The translations under genes were made by a program, and so were the position numbers. Shown here piece after piece: positions 1 through 9,427 of a DNA stretch of 64,000 nucleotides. The notes below the pieces were generated by a model. The model was given only the letters and a program-made list of their open reading frames with translations. It did not search any database and was not told the origin of the DNA. The stretch spans positions 1 to 64,000 of the forward strand of contig NZ_CAJNBL010000021.1 of the NCBI RefSeq assembly GCF_905221025.1. Reading direction: 5' to 3'. This DNA comes from Candidatus Nitrotoga fabula. GTDB lineage: Bacteria > Pseudomonadota > Gammaproteobacteria > Burkholderiales > Gallionellaceae. Positions within the stretch are counted from its first letter, which is position 1, and each line of letters starts with the position of its first letter.

Positions 1-230
1 CCAGGGAATGGCTGATCTAGCGAGACAATGTCCCGCCGGGCATGTCTGAATTACGAAATTTGTATCGAATCATGATATCGACTCGAAATTAGCGAAGTAT
101 TACGTGAAAAAATCAGAGGTTCCTTTACCAATCTTGAAAATTTGTAGACCAGTAGAATTTGTATCGATTGTAAATCCGTGTTGGCTGGAAAAAGAATCAA
201 ATTTTTCCAGTCGTTCTTTAAGGAATTAAA
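1..230. other. Left-edge region, possible end of an upstream gene
   Basis: One plus-strand frame is open from the left edge (base 2) to a TGA at 47-49 and could be the last 15 codons of a gene lying outside the window; it is too short to identify. The rest is AT-rich and non-coding as far as I can see. A 12-base direct repeat (AATTTGTATCGA) occurs at 57-68 and 156-167, and a perfect inverted repeat sits at 185-210. Confidence 0.35.
185..210. repeat. Perfect 9-bp inverted repeat upstream of the gldC-like gene
   Basis: CTGGAAAAA (185-193) and TTTTTCCAG (202-210) are exact reverse complements separated by an 8-base loop. The arms lie 21 bases before the start codon at 231 and overlap the likely untranslated leader. 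It could be a weak terminator of an upstream gene, an operator or a leader hairpin; the sequence alone does not decide. Confidence 0.5.
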
Positions 231-572
231 ATGACAAAAGCAGAAATAAAATTTGTTATCTCGCTGGATAACAATATGGTAGCAGAGAAGATAGAATGGA
301 GCGCTTCGGATGCGAAAGTTCACAGCACCAGCAAAGGGGTTATGATTTCAGTTTGGGATGCTAAGGAAAACAATACCATGCGCATGGATTTCTGGACTAA
401 GGACATGATGGTAGATGAGATGTGTCAATTTTATCATCAGACTTTTTTATCCATGGCTGACACTTTTGAGCGTGCTACTGGGGAAAAAGAGGCGGCAAAA
501 TTGATGCGTAATTTTGCTCAGCAGTTTGGAGAAAAATTGGATTTGTTTTCAAATCAAAAGTTTGATGCTTGA
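231..572 (+). CDS. gldC: GldC-family protein
   Basis: A 113-residue soluble protein resembling GldC, a small protein associated with the gliding apparatus of Bacteroidetes. The match I recognise is along the whole length: an N-terminal IKF/LDNN strand, EKIEWSASD near residue 20, a VWDAKENNTMRMDFWTKDM block around 43-62, and VDEMCQFYHQTFLSMADTFERATG around 63-86. No signal peptide or membrane segment is visible. The start is ATG with AAGGA six bases upstream. No gliding genes lie nearby; the next gene is a small hypothetical and then uppP. Family assignment is from memory of the conserved core; a role in gliding is not implied here. Confidence 0.7.
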   Translation: MTKAEIKFVISLDNNMVAEKIEWSASDAKVHSTSKGVMISVWDAKENNTMRMDFWTKDMMVDEMCQFYHQTFLSMADTFERATGEKEAAKLMRNFAQQFGEKLDLFSNQKFDA

Positions 573-632
573 TGCTGATAGCATTTAGCTGTGCCATATT
601 TATTCCATAGTTGAAGAGGAAAGAGGTAATAT

Positions 633-854
633 ATGAATACGGTTGGCGAATTAAGGCAGGCCCTTGAAGGTGTGCCAGATGATTGTGTTCTGAAGGGGCG
701 GGTAGTAGCTAAAAATGGGAGCGCATGGACCTTGAATATCGAATTTTGTGCTTCGGTGCCTGCGGGATACAACGTACACGGTGGAACCATGGCGCTGCTA
801 AAATTAACCCACCCTGATTTGGAGACTATGCCCGAGTGGCCTGCTCCTGAATGA
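633..854 (+). CDS. Small hypothetical protein
   Basis: A 73-residue protein I cannot assign with confidence. It begins with a [15 protein letters not shown] stretch (residues 3-17), a pattern seen in several small uncharacterised families, followed by a short strand-rich part and an acidic, proline-rich tail. It has no signal peptide or membrane helix. The ATG start has a purine-rich AGAGG ribosome site about seven bases upstream, which supports translation. Its stop is only ten bases before the uppP start, so the two are probably cotranscribed. Confidence 0.6.
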   Translation: MNTVGELRQALEGVPDDCVLKGRVVAKNGSAWTLNIEFCASVPAGYNVHGGTMALLKLTHPDLETMPEWPAPE

Positions 855-864
855 TTTGTTAGTA

Positions 865-1683
865 ATGGTGGATACTTCATCGCTTATTGCAGCCTTTATT
901 CTTGGTATTGTTGAAGGGTTGACCGAGTTTCTGCCTGTGTCCAGTACCGGACATCTGATCATTGCGGGCGAGCTTCTCAATTTCAATGATGTCAGGGGAA
1001 AAGTCTTCATGATTGTGATTCAGTTGGGTGCCATACTGGCGGTGATTTGGGAGTTTCGAGCCAAGTTGTTGACGGTAATGAATGGTTTCGTGCGGCGGGA
1101 ACCTGCTGCTTGGCATTTTGTCAGAAATTTGTTGGTGGCATTTCTGCCGGCAGTTGCGCTTGGCCTGATATTTCATCATTGGATTAAAACTTATTTGTTT
1201 AACCCCTACACTGTCGCAGTGGCATTAATCGGGGGAGGCGTGGTGATATTATGGGTGGAGAAGCGTATTTTTCATCCGCGTATTGAGAATATCGAAGACA
1301 TAAGCTGGCAGGATGCACTTAGGGTTGGATTTGCCCAGTCAGTAGCAATGTTTCCTGGTATTTCCCGATCGGGTGCGACGATAATGGGAGGAATGATATT
1401 TGGGCTGAATCGCCGTGTAGCTACAGAATTTTCATTCTTTCTTGCCATTCCTACTATGTTCGGGGCAGTTTCTCTCGATCTTTACAAAAATTGGCAGCTG
1501 TTATCAGCCGAAGACTTGCCGATATTTGCGGTTGGTTTTATTGCCGCATTCTTTAGTGCCTATCTGGCCGTGGCTGGCTTGCTGAAGTTTATTTCCAATC
1601 ATACTTTTATCGGGTTCGCCTGGTATCGGATTGTTTTCGGATTGGTGGTGCTGGGAACCGCACTGGGCGGGGCAGTAAGGTGA
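865..1683 (+). CDS. uppP: Undecaprenyl-diphosphatase UppP (BacA)
   Basis: Integral membrane enzyme that dephosphorylates undecaprenyl diphosphate so the lipid carrier can be reused for peptidoglycan and other envelope polymers. The two family signatures are clear: [13 protein letters not shown] near the N-terminus (catalytic Glu and Ser/Thr cluster) and [10 protein letters not shown] around residue 170, with several hydrophobic helices between and after. At about 272 residues it has the usual length. The frame is open from a TTG at 856, but the ATG at 865 gives the normal N-terminus. It converges on the rhodanese gene. Confidence 0.95.
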   Translation: MVDTSSLIAAFILGIVEGLTEFLPVSSTGHLIIAGELLNFNDVRGKVFMIVIQLGAILAVIWEFRAKLLTVMNGFVRREPAAWHFVRNLLVAFLPAVALGLIFHHWIKTYLFNPYTVAVALIGGGVVILWVEKRIFHPRIENIEDISWQDALRVGFAQSVAMFPGISRSGATIMGGMIFGLNRRVATEFSFFLAIPTMFGAVSLDLYKNWQLLSAEDLPIFAVGFIAAFFSAYLAVAGLLKFISNHTFIGFAWYRIVFGLVVLGTALGGAVR

Positions 1684-1724
1684 TAGTTGTGATTTGGTCG
1701 GTGGCCACGTAATAGAGTCAGTGC

Positions 1725-2177
1725 TTAACTTTGTTCCCATGGTAGTCCACGGGCACGCCAGCCACCTAACACATTGCGATGCTGGTTAGCATCTTTGTCA
1801 CCCTCAAACCCTTCTAACACGTTGTAGCTTCCGGAATAACCAGCGTTGGTAGCTGCTATGGCTGCGTTATGGGAGCGGGTGCCACTGCGGCATATAAATA
1901 GTGCCAATGCTTCTTTGTCCACTTGTTGTTCTAGTTGAGTCAGGAAATAAACGTTTAATTTCATTCCGGGATAAGAAGCCCATTCAATTTCCACGGCCCC
2001 CGGGATGCGTCCTACCCACTCCAGTTCGGCCTTTGTTCGAACGTCAATCAGTTTGGTTGCAGGCGCGATTTGCAGTATTTCGTAGGCTTCAATAGGCAGG
2101 AGAGCTCCTTCATAAGGTGCATTTATTTCTTTTGCACGTTTTTGTGCAGTACTCAAGATCTCGGTAATTTTACCCAT
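1725..2177 (-). CDS. Rhodanese-like domain protein
   Basis: A 150-residue single-domain rhodanese, presumably a cytoplasmic sulfurtransferase. The domain features are visible: LIDVRTKAELEWVGRIPGA around residues 42-60 and the active-site loop CRSGTRS around 95-101, whose Cys would carry the persulfide. The C-terminus GGWRARGLPW is typical of the family. The ATG at 2177 is preferred over one at 2189 because GGAG lies six bases before it. The sulfur acceptor cannot be inferred from the neighbours. Convergent with uppP, divergent from glnA. Confidence 0.88.
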   Translation of the reverse strand: MGKITEILSTAQKRAKEINAPYEGALLPIEAYEILQIAPATKLIDVRTKAELEWVGRIPGAVEIEWASYPGMKLNVYFLTQLEQQVDKEALALFICRSGTRSHNAAIAATNAGYSGSYNVLEGFEGDKDANQHRNVLGGWRARGLPWEQS

Positions 2178-2543
2178 AATATTCTCCATTGGTATTGAAT
2201 GCGTAATCTCCAGGCAAAAGCTACAGAAGACAGGCGCATGGCATTTTAAAGCAGAAATAAATCCTGTTCATCCATAATTTGACAAGTAGTTCATGACGGT
2301 TCGGTAAGAGGAGGTGCATATTTGTTATGCTGTTCCCGCATTTTTAAGAAAGAAGACCGGACAGAAAAATAGAGAACAAGCATATTAAATCCACTTGTCT
2401 TTGCGAATGTGGCAAAATACTTATTTAGTAGCTGGAATATAAGCTGGTGCCTTCTTAAATTCAGAGTGTTATCTTTGGCTTGATTTAATGGAATGATCCA
2501 GTTTTTAATTTAGGTGTTTACTTATATAAAGGGAATGAAGATT
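2178..2543. other. Divergent intergenic region, rhodanese / glnA
   Basis: About 366 non-coding bases between the divergent rhodanese and glnA genes; both promoters must lie here. A TTGACA hexamer at 2279-2284 has no good -10 partner at the usual distance. I looked for a sigma-54 -24/-12 element, expected for a nitrogen-regulated glnA, and did not find a convincing one. Confidence 0.5.
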
Positions 2544-3965
2544 ATGTCAAAATCGGTCGCTGATGTGCTGAAGATAATTAAAGATAACGAAGTGAAATTC
2601 GTTGACCTTCGCTTTACCGATACCCGTGGCAAAGAACAGCATGTTTCAATTCCAGCGCATGTGGTAACTGATAGCGATGATTGGTTCGAGGCCGGTCATG
2701 CTTTTGATGGCTCTTCCATTGCTGGCTGGAAGGGTATACAGTCCTCGGACATGCAGTTGATGGCCGATCCTGCTTCTGCTTTCTTGGATCCTTTCATGGA
2801 TGAAACTACATTGGTGTTGACATGTGATGTTGTGGAACCGGCAGATGGAAAAGGTTATGACCGTGACCCGCGTTCGATAGCCAAGCGTGGTGAGGCGTAT
2901 CTAAAATCCACTGGAATAGGCGATACTTGTTATTTCGGCCCTGAGCCGGAGTTTTTCATTTTTGATTCAGTAAACTGGCAAGTGGATATGTCCGGTTGTT
3001 TCTGCAAGGTTCATTCCGAAGAGGCGGCCTGGTCATCTGCAGAGAAATTTGACAGTGGCAATACCGGTCACCGTCCAACGGTTAAGGGCGGCTATTTTCC
3101 GGTCCCCCCGGTTGATTCGCTCCAGGATATGCGATCGGCGATGTGTCTGATACTGGAAGAAATCGGTGTCCCTGTTGAGGTTCATCATCATGAAGTCGCG
3201 ACAGCCGGGCAATGTGAAATTGGTACCCGTTTTAATACCCTGGTATACCGCGCCGATCAAACTCAGAAGCTTAAGTATGTAGTGCACAATGTCGCACATC
3301 AGTATGGCAAAACAGCGACTTTTATGCCCAAGCCTATTGTTGGAGATAATGGCTCAGGCATGCATGTTCACCAGTCAATCTGGAAAGGTGGTAAAAATCT
3401 GTTCGCGGGGAATGGTTATGCCGGCCTATCAGAGACAGCATTATATTATATTGGTGGAATTGTCAAACATGCCCGTGCGCTCAATGCTATTACGAATCCT
3501 GGTACCAACTCTTACAAACGTTTGGTTCCCGGTTTTGAAGCTCCGGTAAAGCTGGCTTATTCTGCAAGAAATCGTTCTGCCTCGATTCGAATTCCATTTG
3601 TGCAGAGCGACAAGGCACGTCGCATTGAGGTACGTTTCCCAGATCCAACGGCCAATCCTTATCTGGCCTTCACAGCCATGTTAATGGCTGGCCTGGATGG
3701 CATACAGAATAAAATTCATCCGGGCGATCCTGCGGACAAAAATTTATATGACCTGCCACCGGAAGAAGATGCAAAAATTCCAACGGTGTGTTCCAGTCTC
3801 GAACAGGCTTTGGAATCACTGGACAGGGACCGTGAATTCCTGACCCGTGGTGGAGTATTTTCCAATGATTTTATTGATGCTTTCATCGAATTGAAGATGG
3901 AAGAGGTGACCCGATACAGAATGACGACTCATCCAGTTGAGTATGATATGTATTACAGTTTGTAA
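2544..3965 (+). CDS. glnA: Glutamine synthetase, type I
   Basis: ATP-dependent synthesis of glutamine from glutamate and ammonia, the entry step of GS-GOGAT assimilation together with gltB/gltD in this window. The 473-residue product has the dodecameric GSI hallmarks: [11 protein letters not shown] near residue 50, PEPEFFIFD, the active-site [12 protein letters not shown] loop, NRSASIRIP, and NLYDLP with the adenylylation Tyr near residue 402. The adenylylation site suggests covalent control by a GlnE-type enzyme (family knowledge). The ATG at 2544 gives the normal [10 protein letters not shown] start; an upstream TTG at 2514 would add ten residues with no support. Confidence 0.97.
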   Translation: MSKSVADVLKIIKDNEVKFVDLRFTDTRGKEQHVSIPAHVVTDSDDWFEAGHAFDGSSIAGWKGIQSSDMQLMADPASAFLDPFMDETTLVLTCDVVEPADGKGYDRDPRSIAKRGEAYLKSTGIGDTCYFGPEPEFFIFDSVNWQVDMSGCFCKVHSEEAAWSSAEKFDSGNTGHRPTVKGGYFPVPPVDSLQDMRSAMCLILEEIGVPVEVHHHEVATAGQCEIGTRFNTLVYRADQTQKLKYVVHNVAHQYGKTATFMPKPIVGDNGSGMHVHQSIWKGGKNLFAGNGYAGLSETALYYIGGIVKHARALNAITNPGTNSYKRLVPGFEAPVKLAYSARNRSASIRIPFVQSDKARRIEVRFPDPTANPYLAFTAMLMAGLDGIQNKIHPGDPADKNLYDLPPEEDAKIPTVCSSLEQALESLDRDREFLTRGGVFSNDFIDAFIELKMEEVTRYRMTTHPVEYDMYYSL

Positions 3966-4009
3966 ATGGATTATCAAGGTACGGACCTTCCCGTGAAAGT
4001 TGGTTTGCC

Positions 4010-4055
4010 GGTTCATCAGGTTCTCTTCTTTCATGGGGCGCATCCTGCGTGAACC
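4010..4055. repeat. Imperfect inverted repeat after glnA
   Basis: GGTTCATCAGG (4010-4020) pairs imperfectly with CCTGCGTGAACC (4044-4055) across a 23-base loop, 45 bases downstream of the glnA stop. No T-run follows directly. Together with the perfect repeat at 4121-4161 it makes the 3' region of glnA unusually structured. Confidence 0.4.
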
Positions 4056-4120
4056 GGGTATAGTCAGGCTTATCAAGGGTGAAGGGGGATCTACAGAGTA
4101 CATGAGTTTCAACGGATAAC

Positions 4121-4161
4121 GCCTTGTTGAGCATCGCTTTATTTAGCAGGCTCAACAAGGC
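4121..4161. repeat. Perfect 12-bp inverted repeat between glnA and zwf
   Basis: GCCTTGTTGAGC (4121-4132) and GCTCAACAAGGC (4150-4161) are exact reverse complements with a 17-base loop. This is the strongest hairpin in the window. It is followed by ATTTCC rather than a T-tract, so it is not a classical rho-independent terminator; it may stabilise the glnA transcript, attenuate read-through into zwf, or be an operator-like site. Confidence 0.65.
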
Positions 4162-4261
4162 ATTTCCGGTTTCTTTCCTTATATCTTGATCAAAATAGCC
4201 CCAGTTTCGTGCTGACGAAAAGCGAATGTCAATTTTGTGGTATGCAAGCGGTTTTTCTGGC

Positions 4262-5689
4262 ATGTCTGAAAGAGAAGAAAAAAGCAGGCTATTCGATGCT
4301 ACAGACAGTTTGGTTTCTTCAGATGCGCTGGTATTGTTTGGTGCAACGGGGGATCTTGTGCACAAGAAGATCTTTCCTGCGCTATATGCACTTGCGAAGC
4401 GAGGTATTCTCTCGAAACCTGTGGTTGGCGTTGCTCGTCAGCCCTGGAGTCTTCTCCAGTTTCAGCAACGGGCCGAGGATGGAATAAAAAGTTCCTGCAA
4501 GATTGATGACAGACAGGCGCTAATTCATTTTCTTTCTTTGCTTCGGTATGTGGAGGGAGATTATAACGATCCAGGTGTTTATCTCGCGATCAAGCAGGTG
4601 CTTGCAGATTCTCGTCGGCCGGCACATTATCTCGCGATACCTCCCGCGCTTTTTGCTACGGTTATAAAAGGATTGGGTGAATCCGGACTGGCAGACAATG
4701 CAAGAGTTATCGTGGAAAAACCCTTCGGACGAGATCTGGCGTCTGCCCGGGAATTAAACAATATTGCAAAATCTGTGTTCCCGGAAGAGTCGATTTTTCG
4801 GATTGATCACTATCTTGGCAAGGAAGCGATCATGAATATCCTCTATTTCCGCTTTGCGAATTCTTTTCTTGAGCCGATCTGGAATCGGAATTGCGTGGCC
4901 AGTGTACAGATCACTCTAGCGGAAAATTTTGGAGTGGAAAGTCGTGGTGAGTTTTATGAAAGCGCGGGTTGCCTTCGTGATGTAATTCAAAACCATCTGT
5001 TCCAGATCGTGGCGCTGCTCGCTATGGAGCCACCTGCTTACCGGGGATACGAGGCCGTCCATATTGAAAAAGCAAAAGTTTTTAAGGCGATGCGTCCGTT
5101 GCAGCCTGAAGATATTGTTCGTGGCCAGTATGTTGGCTATCGGGATGAGCAGCGAGTTGCAAAGGATTCCGATGTTGAGACGTTTTGCTCTTTGCGCCTT
5201 TTTATTGATTCATGGCGTTGGGCGGGGGTTCCATGGTATCTGCGTTCTGGAAAATTTCTGGCTGCAACAGCAGCTGAGGTATTGATTCAGTTGAAGCCGC
5301 CACCTCAAAAGTTGTTTGCCGATTCTGCTCCTGAAAATGGCCGGGCCAATTATCTGCGTTTTCAGTTGTCCCCACGCTTCGTAATAGCCCTTGCGGCTCG
5401 CGTGAAGCGCATAGGCAAAGAGTTTGTTGGCGAACAACATGAACTGGATTTGCTTTACAAACAATCGGAAGAGGATATGCCTTATGCACGGTTGCTGGCA
5501 GATGCCATGGCCGGTTATAGTGTGCTATACACCCGTGCGGATGCAATTGAAGCGGCTTGGGCAGTAGTAGAGCCGGTCCTGAAATACCATGAGTCTGTAA
5601 TCCCCTATTATCCCGGTAGCTGGGGGCCAGAAAAATCGGATACCTTGATAGCAGCAGATGGAGGGTGGTTTAATCCCAAACTGGAATAG
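4262..5689 (+). CDS. zwf: Glucose-6-phosphate 1-dehydrogenase
   Basis: Oxidises glucose 6-phosphate to 6-phosphogluconolactone with NADP, feeding the oxidative pentose phosphate or Entner-Doudoroff route. The N-terminal Rossmann loop [12 protein letters not shown] (residues about 22-33) and the active-site signature RIDHYLGKE with its catalytic His and Lys are both present, and the length is normal. The frame is also open from an ATG at 4226, which would add 12 unconserved residues; neither start has a strong ribosome site. No lactonase or phosphogluconate dehydrogenase gene is adjacent; the next gene is transaldolase, a pentose phosphate partner. Confidence 0.94.
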   Translation: MSEREEKSRLFDATDSLVSSDALVLFGATGDLVHKKIFPALYALAKRGILSKPVVGVARQPWSLLQFQQRAEDGIKSSCKIDDRQALIHFLSLLRYVEGDYNDPGVYLAIKQVLADSRRPAHYLAIPPALFATVIKGLGESGLADNARVIVEKPFGRDLASARELNNIAKSVFPEESIFRIDHYLGKEAIMNILYFRFANSFLEPIWNRNCVASVQITLAENFGVESRGEFYESAGCLRDVIQNHLFQIVALLAMEPPAYRGYEAVHIEKAKVFKAMRPLQPEDIVRGQYVGYRDEQRVAKDSDVETFCSLRLFIDSWRWAGVPWYLRSGKFLAATAAEVLIQLKPPPQKLFADSAPENGRANYLRFQLSPRFVIALAARVKRIGKEFVGEQHELDLLYKQSEEDMPYARLLADAMAGYSVLYTRADAIEAAWAVVEPVLKYHESVIPYYPGSWGPEKSDTLIAADGGWFNPKLE

Positions 5690-5792
5690 TGCGAGGAAAC
5701 GGATATTGTTAAATGATTCGTTTGCTTTTGGTAACAAGACCAGCATGTTGCAATGATTTTATTCAGTCAATCAATGTGTAACAGGAGAAATC

Positions 5793-6886
5793 ATGAATCC
5801 AATCCGAAACCTGCATAATTCCGGCCAAAGAATTTGGCTCGACAATATCACACGATCACACGTGAGCTTTTGAATAGCGGGACATTAAGTTGTTATATAA
5901 AACAACTGTTTGTAACCGGCCTCACTTCAAATCCGACGATTTTTCATAATGCCATTAATAAGGGAAATGCCTATGACGAATCTATTCTTGTTCATGCATT
6001 GGGGGGGAAATCAGGCGAGGCACTCTTTTTCGAGCTTGCACTGGAAGATTTAACTCGGGCAGCCGATCTTTTTCGTCCAATTTATGATGCCAGTGAAGGA
6101 TTGGACGGTTGGGTGTCGCTAGAAGTTTCCCCCTTGCTGGCCGATGCTGCTGCCAGCACCATAGAGGCGGCTATCCGGTTATATACGCAGGCGGGGCGGC
6201 CTAATTTCTTTATCAAGATTCCGGGTAATCGTGTAGGGGCTTCCGCAATTGAAGAAGTTGTTTTTGCAGGAGTGCCTGTGAATGTAACACTGCTTTTCTC
6301 GGAGGAGCATTACCTGGCAGCAGCTGATGCGTATATGCGCGGCATAGAGCGGCGCATTGCCAGCGGTCTGGATCCTAAAGTGCGCTCTGTTGCTTCGGTT
6401 TTTGTTAGCCGTTGGGATTTGGCGGTTCAGGGCAAGACGCCACCAGGCTTGAATAATTGCCTTGCCATAGCGATTGCCAAAAATATTTACAAAGCCTATC
6501 GGAATTTGTATGAATCGGCTCGCTGGCATAAGCTATATGATTCGGGAGCCTGCCAGCAAACCTTGCTCTGGGCAAGTACGGGGACCAAAGATCCCGGTTC
6601 TTCTGATACATTATATATTGAAGCACTTGTGGCACCGGATACCATCAGTACCATGCCGGAGAAGACGTTGCTTGCTTTTTCAGATCATGGAAAAGTGGAA
6701 GGTATCTTGCCAGTGGATGGGGGCGGTGCTGGCAGTGTACTCGCTGCATTTAATCAGGCAGGAATTCAGAGTGAAGAGCTGGCTTCTGATCTTCAGAGGC
6801 AAGGAATTGATATTTTTGCCAAGTCGTGGAATGATCTGGTGGACTCTATCCGGGAAAAAAGTGATATTTTGATGCAGAGCAAGTAA
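5793..6886 (+). pseudogene. tal: Transaldolase, frameshifted by an 8-bp duplication
   Basis: Transaldolase exchanges dihydroxyacetone units between sugar phosphates in the pentose phosphate pathway. The ATG at 5793 has AGGAGA a few bases upstream and encodes a typical N-terminus (MNPIRNLHNSGQRIWLDNI), but after codon 19 the frame is lost and stops at 5871-5873. The rest continues in another frame (TRELLNSGTL, LTSNPTIF, Schiff-base Lys in NFFIKIPG, DGGGAG) to 6886. The cause is an exact tandem duplication, ATCACACG at 5847-5854 and 5855-5862. Deleting one unit restores one continuous protein of about 360 residues. The downstream frame has only a TTG at 5834 near its beginning, without a ribosome site. 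It could be a pseudogene, a reversible slippage switch, or an assembly error. Confidence 0.9.
5847..5862. repeat. 8-bp tandem duplication inside tal
   Basis: Two adjacent exact copies of ATCACACG. One copy reads through in the transaldolase frame (D-N-I-T-R-E-L-L); two copies shift the frame by eight bases and truncate the product after 26 codons. Confidence 0.95.
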
Positions 6887-7085
6887 GAGTGTTAAGCAGG
6901 TGTTCTTTTTTCATCGGGATTGGCAAGACGGTAGCAAGAATTGTGAGCGAGCAGGCCCGGAGAAAGACAGGTATGGATGCAAATGCCAAATTGGATATGT
7001 GCGGTAACGCACAGAATCATTCAGGTCATTCATTTATTCTTTAAATGTTGAAATCTGAACATGAAGAATTATGGAAGGAGTTAGC

Positions 7086-7343
7086 ATGGAAAATGCACTA
7101 TATCTTCAGAAGGAATCTGCATCCCCGATAGGTGTCAAAAGGACCCGGAGGAAAGCTTCCACAGGAAAAAAGAAGGCGGATGTTTCTCCCGAGAAAAGGC
7201 AACAAATGATCGCGGAAGCAGCATACATGAGAGCCTTGAATCGAAACTTTGAAGGAGGAGATCCCGAAGCTGACTGGTATGCCGCGGAAGCGGAGATTGG
7301 TCTGTTGATTTCCCGATGGGGTGAATCTCATAATAAACCATAA
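7086..7343 (+). CDS. DUF2934-type small protein
   Basis: An 85-residue protein with a basic Lys/Arg/Ser-rich N-terminal half followed by a short helical module around residues 40-80 (EKRQQMIAEAAYMRALNRNFEGG, then DWYAAEAEI) that matches my recollection of the DUF2934 family. Function is unknown. The ATG at 7086 is preferred over 7071 because GGAG lies at a good distance before it. It is followed by a convincing rho-independent terminator, so it ends its transcript. The basic tail could allow nucleic-acid contact, but that is only a guess. Confidence 0.75.
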   Translation: MENALYLQKESASPIGVKRTRRKASTGKKKADVSPEKRQQMIAEAAYMRALNRNFEGGDPEADWYAAEAEIGLLISRWGESHNKP

Positions 7344-7373
7344 TGCATAACGATGGTATGCAGTAGTTTGCAT

Positions 7374-7397
7374 CCTTGGATTATTCGAGGTTTTTTT
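7374..7397 (+). terminator. Rho-independent terminator after the DUF2934 gene
   Basis: A CCTTG/CGAGG stem (one G-U pair) with a seven-base loop is followed directly by seven T residues at 7391-7397, 30 bases after the stop codon. Confidence 0.7.
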
Positions 7398-7558
7398 GAA
7401 CTCCGGGGTGTTTCGCTTGCCAAACAATATGACCAAAAATAGTTGGGGGCGATGTGTCGAGAATAAAATATGCAAAACTAGGGTAACAGAGACGTGATTG
7501 AATATTTCGGCGTGTCTGGATTGTATCCCGGAATATGGTAAGTGTAGATTTCAGAGTA

Positions 7559-8902
7559 TTATTCTTTTTCCAGTGTCCAGAGCCTCCTTAGCAGTTTTTC
7601 GTGTATCCCGCCGAATTCGCCGTTACTCATGATCAGTATATGGTCCCCGGGGCGGGCCGCGGTGGCAATGGCAGCTATCAGTTCATCCATTTGGTCGGTT
7701 ACAATAGCCCGTTGACCCAACGGAGAAAAGATTGCTCTGGCATCCCATCCCAAGCTGGAGTTGTAGCAGAATATCATATCGGCATCGCGGAGACTGGCTG
7801 GCAGGGAATTTCTCATGACTCCCAGTTTCATGGTGTTGGATCGCGGTTCGAGTACCGCCATTATGCGAGCATTTCCAGTTTTCGCGCGCAGCCCTGATAA
7901 GGTTGTTGCAATTGCAGTGGGATGATGGGCGAAATCGTCGTAAACGGTGATACCGTTGACCATTCCGCGTACTTCCATGCGCCGTTTGACATTTTTAAAT
8001 TCTTTTAATGCAGAGAGGCCTTGGGTAACTGGCACACCGGCATGTCGCGCGGCAGAAATTGCTGCAAGTGCGTTGAGACGATTGTGTTCGCCCATTAGAT
8101 CCAGCTGAAGTTTACCATGTGCATTACCTGAAAAAATTATGTGGTTGTGTGTGTCTATGTCCCATCCCCCAGGACAGCCAAATAGTTCCACGGGTGTCCA
8201 GCAGCCGCGTCTGATTACTCGGCTTAATGCCTCCTCTCTTCCGTTACAGATAATCAGCCCGTTACCGGGTATGGTACGAATCAGGTGATGAAATTGCGTT
8301 TCAATGAAATCAAGATCCGGGAAAATGTCTGCATGATCGAATTCCAAATTGTTAAGAATGACGGTACGTGGGTGGTAATGGATGAACTTGGAACGTTTGT
8401 CGAAGAAAGCGGTGTCATATTCATCCGCTTCAATGACAAAGAAGGATGAGTCGGTTAAACGTGCGGAAACTCCAAAATTTTGCGGTACGCCGCCAATCAG
8501 GAATCCAGGTTTCATGCCTGAATATTCCAGCATCCAGGCCAGCATGGAGCTGGTGGTAGTTTTGCCATGGGTTCCTGCGACAGCCAGTACCCATTTATCC
8601 TGCAGTAAATATTGCGCCAGCCATTGTGGTCCGGAAAGGTAGGGCAGGTTGCGATTCAGTATTTCTTCTATTAGTGGATTTCCACGCGAGATTACATTCC
8701 CGATAATAAAAATATCTGGATGAATCCCGATCTGTTCCGGGCTGAAACCTTGAATGAGTTCTATTCCCTGGGCTTCGAGCTGGGTGCTCATTGGTGGATA
8801 AACATTGGCATCGCAGCCGGTGACGCGGTATCCAGCCTGTTTTGCCAATAAGGCGATGCCGCCCATGAAGGTGCCACAGATACCCAGAATATGGATATGC
8901 AT
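7559..8902 (-). CDS. mpl: UDP-MurNAc:L-Ala-gamma-D-Glu-mDAP ligase Mpl
   Basis: Peptidoglycan recycling ligase that attaches the recovered tripeptide to UDP-N-acetylmuramate in the cytoplasm. The order is that of Mur ligases: HILGICGTFMGGIALLAKQ at the N-terminus (Mpl variant of the MurC nucleotide motif), the ATP-binding GTHGKTTTSSM near residue 110, a central EADEYDTAFFDKRSKF segment, and a C-terminal domain with YDDFAHHPTA. About 447 residues, the usual Mpl length. Start at 8902 has GGA about eight bases upstream; the longer open frame adds an unlikely hydrophobic stretch. It starts directly after the DUF486 gene, so they are probably cotranscribed. Confidence 0.93.
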   Translation of the reverse strand: MHIHILGICGTFMGGIALLAKQAGYRVTGCDANVYPPMSTQLEAQGIELIQGFSPEQIGIHPDIFIIGNVISRGNPLIEEILNRNLPYLSGPQWLAQYLLQDKWVLAVAGTHGKTTTSSMLAWMLEYSGMKPGFLIGGVPQNFGVSARLTDSSFFVIEADEYDTAFFDKRSKFIHYHPRTVILNNLEFDHADIFPDLDFIETQFHHLIRTIPGNGLIICNGREEALSRVIRRGCWTPVELFGCPGGWDIDTHNHIIFSGNAHGKLQLDLMGEHNRLNALAAISAARHAGVPVTQGLSALKEFKNVKRRMEVRGMVNGITVYDDFAHHPTAIATTLSGLRAKTGNARIMAVLEPRSNTMKLGVMRNSLPASLRDADMIFCYNSSLGWDARAIFSPLGQRAIVTDQMDELIAAIATAARPGDHILIMSNGEFGGIHEKLLRRLWTLEKE

Positions 8903-8903
8903 A

Positions 8904-9248
8904 TTAAGTCCTAAAAATAAAAAACACTGCACCAATCAGGCATAGGGCGGCATACAGATAGTCCAGTTTTAGTGGTTGGTCCATATATAGCACAGCGAAA
9001 GGTACGAATACCGATAGAGTGATGGCTTCCTGCAAAATTTTCAGTTGCCCGAGGTTGAGTTCAGCAAACCCAATGCGGTTAGCGGGTACCTGCAGCAAAT
9101 ATTCAAATAGCGCAATGCCCCAGCTTGTCAGTGCGGCAATGTACCATGGAGATTGTGATAGGTTTTTGAGGTGGCCATACCAGGCGAAAGTCATGAATAC
9201 ATTTGAAGCCGTCAGGAGCAATGTGGTAAGTAACAATGGATGCGGCAT
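8904..9248 (-). CDS. DUF486 / DMT-like small membrane protein
   Basis: A 114-residue hydrophobic protein with about four membrane segments. It matches the DUF486 family (ASNVFMTFAWYGHLK near the N-terminus, NRIGFAELNLGQLKILQEAITL in the middle), small relatives of drug/metabolite transporters of unknown substrate. The ATG at 9248 is preferred; the frame also opens at a TTG at 9269. It ends one base before the mpl start codon, so the two are translationally close. It lies 180 bases downstream of metH on the same strand. Confidence 0.85.
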   Translation of the reverse strand: MPHPLLLTTLLLTASNVFMTFAWYGHLKNLSQSPWYIAALTSWGIALFEYLLQVPANRIGFAELNLGQLKILQEAITLSVFVPFAVLYMDQPLKLDYLYAALCLIGAVFFIFRT

Positions 9249-9427
9249 AGTATTATTCTGGTCGTTCAATAGTAAAGATCCGGTATTGGGTTAAATAATA
9301 GAGACGATTCGATCCTGTATGAGAAAATTCATGAGCATGCAGAGTGTACGTTGGGAGAACTGCAAATCACAAATAGGGAAAAATTATATATTTTTAGTAA
9401 CTTATTGATACAGAATGCTGCTCCATA

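Noticed and set aside
2178-2543. Sigma-54 promoter for glnA
   Set aside because: No GG/GC pair with the required 10-base spacing and flanking consensus was convincing.
3883-4365. Minus-strand open frame of 160 codons across the glnA 3' end and zwf 5' end
   Set aside because: It overlaps two clear genes antisense, has no recognisable domain, and spans the inverted repeats; most likely a chance frame.
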